The notes below the pieces were generated by a model. The model saw nothing but the letters and a program-made list of their open reading frames with translations, searched no databases and was not told the DNA's origin. DNA of 37,688 nucleotides. It comes from Flavobacteriales bacterium. GTDB taxonomy: Bacteria > Bacteroidota > Bacteroidia > Flavobacteriales_D > Sanyastnellaceae. Location of the stretch: assembly GCA_016780385.1 (NCBI GenBank), contig JADHLY010000017.1, forward strand, positions 1 through 37,688, written 5' to 3'. Positions 33,140 to 37,688 of the stretch are shown here, one piece after another. How positions within the stretch are numbered: position 1 is the stretch's first letter; each line of letters begins with the position of its first letter. The translations under genes and the position numbers were made by a program.

Positions 33140-33311
33140 GGCAACTGATTCAAGGTGTGATTGTGGGGTCCACTCACGTAAATAGGTCGCTGTAAGTTAT
33201 TAAAGCAATTCGGCGCGCCCATGATTCCTGCCCAAGAGCCTGAAACGCTGGGCCTCGTGGATTAAATTCGCGGGCGTCTGAGCACGAGCTACAGGCACAA
33301 ACCACCGCCCA
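33140..33311. other. Divergent intergenic region between the receiver-CRP gene and pheT
   Basis: A 172-base gap that must carry promoters in both directions. No clean TTG/TAnnTTTG pair is visible. The best partial is TAAATTCG (one mismatch to the -7 consensus) on the plus strand before pheT. No T-box-like or attenuator structure could be made out by eye. Confidence 0.4.
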
Positions 33312-35762
33312 ATGAACGTTTCTCTCGACTGGCTCAGGACCTGGCTTCCCATGGAAGGGCAGCCCCAGGACGCCCACGCCATTTCCGACATCCTCACCGC
33401 TACGGGCCTCGAGGTAGAAGGGGTTGAAGAAATTCCCGCCGTTCCAGGAGGGCTCAAGGGCATGGTGGTCGGCGAGGTCTTGACCTGTGAGCAACACCCC
33501 AATGCCGACCGGTTGAGGGTCACAACCGTCAATGTGGGCGAAGAAAGCCCCCTCAACATCGTCTGTGGCGCCCCCAATGTGGCCCAAGGCCAGAAGGTCA
33601 TCGTGGCCACCATCGGCGCCACGTGTCACCCCACCGAAGGGGACCCTTTCAAAATCAAGAAGGGCAAGATCCGGGGTGAAGTCTCTGAAGGAATGATCTG
33701 TGCCGAGGACGAACTCGGCATCGGCCAAAGCCACGACGGCATCCTCGTCCTTGACGCGGCAGCGCAAGTGGGACAGCCCGCAGCGGCTGCCCTAGGTGTA
33801 GAAAGCGACCACCGTATCGAGATTGGACTAACACCAAACCGCACCGATGCCATGGGCCACATCGGCGTCGCCCGCGACCTGCGGGCCGCCATGCTCTGGA
33901 ACGGCGGCGGAGGCACAGGGACAGGTATTCCGGCGTTGGCGCCGATTCCACAACCGGCCCTTTCCGAGGGTAATGGTCCAATTCGCCTGGAAGTGGATGC
34001 CCCCGAAGATGCCCCCTGCTATCTGGGGGTCACCCTGCGCAACGTCCAAGTGGCGCCTTCACCAGATTGGATGCAACAGCGCCTGCGCGCCATTGGATTG
34101 GAACCCAAAAACAACGTGGTCGACGTGACCAATTACATCTTGCATGACCTCGGCCAGCCCCTCCATGCTTTTGATGCTGACCAGATTGCGGGCCAATGCG
34201 TTCGGGTCAGAAAGGCCCAGGAAGGCGAGCGGTTCACGGCACTCGACGACAAAGAACTCACCTTGACCGCAGCCGACCTCGTCATCGCGGATGCCGAAAA
34301 GCCGATGTGTCTCGCAGGGGTTTTTGGCGGCGCAGAAAGCGGAGTCCACAGCGGCACGACTTCCGTCTTTCTCGAAAGCGCCTGGTTCGAGCCGGTCACC
34401 ATCCGAAAGAGCGCCAAGCGCCATACCCTCTCCACCGATGCCTCGTTCCGGTTTGAACGCGGTGTCGACCCCAATATGGCGGCTCCCGCTTTGGAAAAAG
34501 CCGTCACCCTGCTGATGGAGTATGCCGGTGCGACTGTGGATGGCGGCGTGCAGGCCTTTCGCGGCACACTGCCGGGCCCCCAAGTGGTCAACCTGTCTTG
34601 GGACAGGCTCGACACCATGATCGGCATCGCCTTGGATCGGGACCGCGTGCGCGGCATACTCGGTGCCCTCGACATCGGTATACAGTCCGAAAAAGACGGC
34701 ATGCTCGCGCTGGAAGTCCCCGCATATCGCCGGGATGTGACCCGGCCGGCAGATGTCGTAGAGGAGGTCTTGCGCATCCACGGTTACGACCACATTCCGC
34801 TGCCCGGTCGGATGACCGTTTCCCTGTCTGCCAAACCCAATCCTGACCCGGAACAGCTGCGCAATGACCTCGCTTCCACATTAGTTGGTCGTGGGTTTCA
34901 CGAGGTAATGCACAACTCATTGGTACCCTCAGCCCACCTCAAGTTGGTAGAGGACCCAAGCCTGCAACCTGAGCGTGCCGTGTTGCTGCTCAACCCCTTG
35001 AGCTCGGAGCTCGATGCCATGCGGCAGACGTTGCTGCTCCAGGGATTGGAAACGGTCGCGCGCAACCGCAACCACCAGCGTCCAGACCTGTCACTCTTCG
35101 AATTTGGCAAGGTGTATGCCCAAAGTGAAACGGGTGGACACAAGGAAACGGAGCGTTTGGCGCTCACCGTATCTGGCCGCACTTCGCCTGAAAATTGGCG
35201 CAAACAGGAACAGGATGGCATGTCCTTCCTCAAAGGCGCTGTCGAGGCCTTGCTCACGCAATCCGGCGTTGCAGGAATACACTGTGCTGCCCTTCCCAGC
35301 GGGGGCTTCTTCAAAGAAGGTCTCGAATGGAAAGGGGCGAAGGGCTTCAGTGTTCGCGCTGGCCTCGTACACCCCGCTCTGTGCCGTCAGTTCGGCATTG
35401 AAGCTGATGTGTTCCATGCTGATTTGCCCTTTGACGCCCTGGTGACCTGGTCCGGCAAACGCAAGGTGAAAGCCCAGGACTTGCCCCGTTTCCCTGGTGT
35501 GCGCAGAGACTTAAGCCTCAAGGTTTCTGCAGGAACCTCCTATGCGGAAATTGAGTCTGTGGCGCGACAAACAGGCGGCAAACTTCTGCGTCACGTCAAC
35601 CTCTTTGATGTCTACCATGATGAAAAGACGGGACTGGACTCTTATGCCATCTCGCTGCACCTTCAGGATGAGGACAAAACCCTCAGCGATAAGGCCATTG
35701 ACAAGACCGTTCACCGCGTGCGCGAACAGCTCGAGCAGCGGCTGGGTGTCACGCTGCGATAA
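33312..35762 (+). CDS. pheT: Phenylalanyl-tRNA synthetase beta subunit
   Basis: An 816-residue subunit of the alpha2-beta2 synthetase. Domains in order: N-terminal tRNA-binding/EMAP-like OB fold (LKGMVVGEVLTCEQHPNADRL), the B3/B4 editing region that clears misacylated Tyr-tRNA (NNVVDVTNYILHDLGQPLHAFD), B5 (AYRRDVTRPADVVEEVLRIHGY), a catalytic-like core (FEFGKVYAQ) and the C-terminal ferredoxin-like anticodon domain (RFPGVRRDLSLKV, LHLQDEDKTLSD). Length is normal. The ATG at 33312 fits MNVSLDWLRTWL, the family start. It is unlinked from pheS. Confidence 0.98.
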   Translation: MNVSLDWLRTWLPMEGQPQDAHAISDILTATGLEVEGVEEIPAVPGGLKGMVVGEVLTCEQHPNADRLRVTTVNVGEESPLNIVCGAPNVAQGQKVIVATIGATCHPTEGDPFKIKKGKIRGEVSEGMICAEDELGIGQSHDGILVLDAAAQVGQPAAAALGVESDHRIEIGLTPNRTDAMGHIGVARDLRAAMLWNGGGGTGTGIPALAPIPQPALSEGNGPIRLEVDAPEDAPCYLGVTLRNVQVAPSPDWMQQRLRAIGLEPKNNVVDVTNYILHDLGQPLHAFDADQIAGQCVRVRKAQEGERFTALDDKELTLTAADLVIADAEKPMCLAGVFGGAESGVHSGTTSVFLESAWFEPVTIRKSAKRHTLSTDASFRFERGVDPNMAAPALEKAVTLLMEYAGATVDGGVQAFRGTLPGPQVVNLSWDRLDTMIGIALDRDRVRGILGALDIGIQSEKDGMLALEVPAYRRDVTRPADVVEEVLRIHGYDHIPLPGRMTVSLSAKPNPDPEQLRNDLASTLVGRGFHEVMHNSLVPSAHLKLVEDPSLQPERAVLLLNPLSSELDAMRQTLLLQGLETVARNRNHQRPDLSLFEFGKVYAQSETGGHKETERLALTVSGRTSPENWRKQEQDGMSFLKGAVEALLTQSGVAGIHCAALPSGGFFKEGLEWKGAKGFSVRAGLVHPALCRQFGIEADVFHADLPFDALVTWSGKRKVKAQDLPRFPGVRRDLSLKVSAGTSYAEIESVARQTGGKLLRHVNLFDVYHDEKTGLDSYAISLHLQDEDKTLSDKAIDKTVHRVREQLEQRLGVTLR

Positions 35763-35860
35763 ATGATGCCGCGCTCTGCTGGGAATTTCATGGGAGGATT
35801 GGCTGCCGAGTGTGCATTTGCAAAAAGCATTCACAACCCGCCCACACATTTCTTAAAACC

Positions 35861-35868
35861 GGGGGGGG
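35861..35868 (+). repeat. Run of eight G residues upstream of the response regulator gene
   Basis: An uninterrupted G8 tract lies 31 bases before the regulator's ATG, just ahead of a TAATTTTC sequence (35874-35881) that resembles a -7 element. Such tracts can change length by slippage. Apart from this the 136-base gap 35763-35898 shows nothing clear. Confidence 0.6.
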
Positions 35869-35898
35869 AGAAGTAATTTTCACTCAAATATTCCTACC

Positions 35899-36579
35899 AT
35901 GAGCAGCCATACCATCCTCGTTGTGGATGATGAGCCCGACATCCTCGAATTGGTTCAATACAATTTGGAAAAGGAAGGTTTCGCAGTGTACACGGCTGGA
36001 AATGGCCGTGAAGCCATTGAAATCGCTGAAAGGGCCAGACCTGATTTGATCCTTTTGGACGTGATGATGCCCGAAATGGACGGTATGGAAACCTGCATAG
36101 AGATGCGGGGGAATCCCAAACTGCAAAATGCGGTCGTCGCCTTCTTGACGGCCCGGGGTGAAGACTACAGCCAGATTGCCGGGTTTGATGCAGGTGCAGA
36201 TGACTACATCACCAAGCCGATCAAACCAAGGGTGCTCCTAAGCCGCATCAAAGCACTGCTCCGCCGCAGCACCAAGACAGAAACGCCAAACAAAGTGTTT
36301 CAAGGGAAGAACATCCAAATCGACCGCGAGCGCTACATCGTGGTGCACAAGGGCGAGGAAATGACCATCCCGAAAAAAGAATTCGAGTTGCTTTGCTTGC
36401 TCGTGTCCCAACCTGGAAAGGTGTTCACCAGAAGTACCATTCTGTCCGAGGTGTGGGGTTCCGATGTGGTGGTCGGTGACCGCACCATCGACGTGCACAT
36501 TCGGAAACTCCGAGAAAAATTGGGCGATCACTATTTCCGAACCATCAAAGGAGTAGGATATAAGTTCGAAGAATCATGA
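35899..36579 (+). CDS. OmpR/PhoB-type DNA-binding response regulator
   Basis: A 226-residue regulator: receiver (1-120; Asp10-Asp11, phospho-acceptor Asp54 in LLDVMMPEMDG, Lys in YITKPIKP) and a C-terminal winged helix (about 130-226) with FELLCLLVSQPGKVFTR, VVGDRTIDVHIRKLREKL and the final KGVGYKFE wing. It should bind DNA as a dimer after phosphorylation by the kinase encoded directly downstream, whose ATG overlaps this gene's stop as ATGA. Similar pairs in Flavobacteriia are often labelled PhoP/PhoR or RprY/RprX; the signal is not known from sequence. A G8 tract and a weak -7-like element precede it. Confidence 0.95.
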   Translation: MSSHTILVVDDEPDILELVQYNLEKEGFAVYTAGNGREAIEIAERARPDLILLDVMMPEMDGMETCIEMRGNPKLQNAVVAFLTARGEDYSQIAGFDAGADDYITKPIKPRVLLSRIKALLRRSTKTETPNKVFQGKNIQIDRERYIVVHKGEEMTIPKKEFELLCLLVSQPGKVFTRSTILSEVWGSDVVVGDRTIDVHIRKLREKLGDHYFRTIKGVGYKFEES

Positions 36580-37619
36580 ACATTCGCACACCCCGAGGTG
36601 TGGCCATGGTCTGTTCCTTGCTTGTCACCCTCCTCGGGATGGCATGTTCGGTCTTTGTCTTTTGGATCTATGACATAGAAGCCCCAATCCAAGCGCTGGC
36701 GCTCGGGGCGGTGGGGCTGTTTGCATTGTCCATGGCGGTCATCTACAGCACCATCGAAAAGTTCATCTACCAGAAGGTCAGGATCATCTACAAAAACATC
36801 CACCGCTTCAAGAGCACCAAGGAACGCGCCCGCGACGTCCACATGGGAGAGGATGTCATGGAAAAAGTGCGCCTCGATGTGATGGATTGGGCCACCGAAA
36901 AGGTCAATGAAATTTCGCTGCTCAAGGAACAGGACTCCTTCCGAAAGGAGTTCATCGGCAACCTTGCCCACGAGTTAAAAACGCCAGTGTTCAACATCCA
37001 AGGCTACATCCTCACTTTGTTGGAAGGGGCACTGGAGGACCCTGAGCACAATCGGAAATTCCTGATGAAGGCCGCAAAAAATGTGGACCGTATGGCCGGA
37101 CTGATTGACGACCTCGATGTGATCACCAAAATCGAAGGCGGCTCTTTGGAGCTCAACGTCTCCACCTTCGACCTCGGGAACCTCGTCACCGAGGTCATGG
37201 ACCAACTCGAACAGCGCGCCAAACGGTCGGGCATCTCCATCGTTTTTGTAGATGACGGACCGCGCAAGATTAATGTCAAGGCGGATTTGGCCAAAATTGA
37301 GCAGGTGCTGACCAACCTCGTCTCCAACAGCTTGCGCTATGGCAAGGAAAATGGCACCACCCAAGTGCGCTGCTATGACATGGAAGAACAGGTCCTGGTC
37401 GAAGTGGCCGATGATGGCATCGGCATGTCAGAAGAACATTTGCCTCGGATCTTTGAGCGCTTTTACCGCGTCGACAAAAGCCGCTCCCGCAATGCTGGAG
37501 GAAGTGGCCTTGGACTGGCCATCGTCAAACACATCGTCGAAGCCCACGAACAGAGCATTTCTGTGCGCTCCACTCAAGGCAAGGGCTCCACATTTTCTTT
37601 TACGCTGCTCAAGGCCTAG
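36576..37619 (+). CDS. Two-transmembrane sensor histidine kinase
   Basis: A 347-residue kinase: two close membrane segments (about 9-32 and 39-58) with almost no periplasmic loop, a cytoplasmic HAMP-like linker, an H-box AHELKTPVFNIQGY with phosphorylated His132, and an HATPase domain with N-box TNLVSNSLRYG (Asn251), DDGIGM, the RIFERFYRVDKSRSR F-box and GGSGLGLAIVKHIVEAH. The very short loop suggests it senses the membrane or another protein rather than a soluble ligand. It overlaps the response regulator gene by ATGA and is its obvious partner. No terminator is seen in the 69 bases left before the window ends. Confidence 0.95.
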   Translation: MNIRTPRGVAMVCSLLVTLLGMACSVFVFWIYDIEAPIQALALGAVGLFALSMAVIYSTIEKFIYQKVRIIYKNIHRFKSTKERARDVHMGEDVMEKVRLDVMDWATEKVNEISLLKEQDSFRKEFIGNLAHELKTPVFNIQGYILTLLEGALEDPEHNRKFLMKAAKNVDRMAGLIDDLDVITKIEGGSLELNVSTFDLGNLVTEVMDQLEQRAKRSGISIVFVDDGPRKINVKADLAKIEQVLTNLVSNSLRYGKENGTTQVRCYDMEEQVLVEVADDGIGMSEEHLPRIFERFYRVDKSRSRNAGGSGLGLAIVKHIVEAHEQSISVRSTQGKGSTFSFTLLKA

Positions 37620-37688
37620 CGTTGGGGCGACCCCGGGGTCATCCCTGTCGCTGAAGCATGCCCGTACCGGCACCGTTGACAAACGGAT

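Noticed and set aside
37629-37640. Perfect 12-base palindrome GACCCCGGGGTC after the kinase gene
   Set aside because: There is no loop and no T tract, so it cannot be called a terminator, and the window ends too soon to judge its context.

Overview
The window is a dense, GC-rich stretch of ordinary chromosome from a member of the Bacteroidota, most likely a high-GC relative of Flavobacteriales. The assignment rests on lineage-restricted genes: porX, gldE/gldD (gliding motility and type IX secretion), a 30-residue COX24-like basic protein, the Bacteroidota form of alanine dehydrogenase, an SDR-type threonine dehydrogenase, a Bacteroidota-type M28 glutaminyl cyclase lipoprotein, and the mutY-ssb-gldE-gldD order. 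Few starts have a Shine-Dalgarno sequence and several look like TTG or GTG, as expected for this phylum. No mobile element, prophage, CRISPR array or rRNA was seen, and no gap between genes exceeds about 175 bases.

Layout. Positions 1-3057 hold the end of clpX and mutS (+). Positions 3076-6395 are a minus-strand operon porX-tsaE-ald, divergent from an HD phosphohydrolase (6473-7711, +). Positions 7715-10357 are a minus-strand operon of HU-like protein, membrane-anchored TPR protein, 30-aa basic protein and RNase G. From 10487 a long plus-strand run follows: mutY, ssb, a gldE-gldD fusion, coaX, an outer-membrane protein, a TPR protein, an LptC-like lipoprotein, a 71-aa membrane protein, a second CNNM/CorC protein and a SurA/PpiD-like isomerase, ending at 21910. 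Several of these junctions are start/stop overlaps, suggesting translational coupling. Positions 21953-27459 carry a QueA-like gene (-), threonine dehydrogenase, a YwqK/MORN-like exported protein, cysS and a glutaminyl cyclase lipoprotein. Positions 27447-31098 (-) carry a TPR protein with a decayed histidine-kinase module, pheS and a cyclophilin. Positions 31168-32109 (+) hold a small lipoprotein, tRNA-Pro(GGG) with a clear terminator, and a conserved unknown protein. A receiver-CRP regulator (-) then lies divergent to pheT (+), and an OmpR-type response regulator/histidine kinase pair closes the window.

Functionally the window mixes housekeeping (mismatch and base-excision repair, tRNA charging and modification, CoA synthesis) with envelope biogenesis (LptC-like protein, periplasmic folding factors, outer-membrane protein, GldE/GldD, PorX). 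The most unusual features are the in-frame GldE-GldD fusion with a retained but atypical lipoprotein signal at the junction, the TPR-linked kinase relic whose ATP-binding motifs are gone, and the tiny basic protein inside the HU/RNase G operon. I did not find a convincing wholly new multi-gene defence or metabolic system; the region reads as a conserved core locus with a few notable molecular departures.
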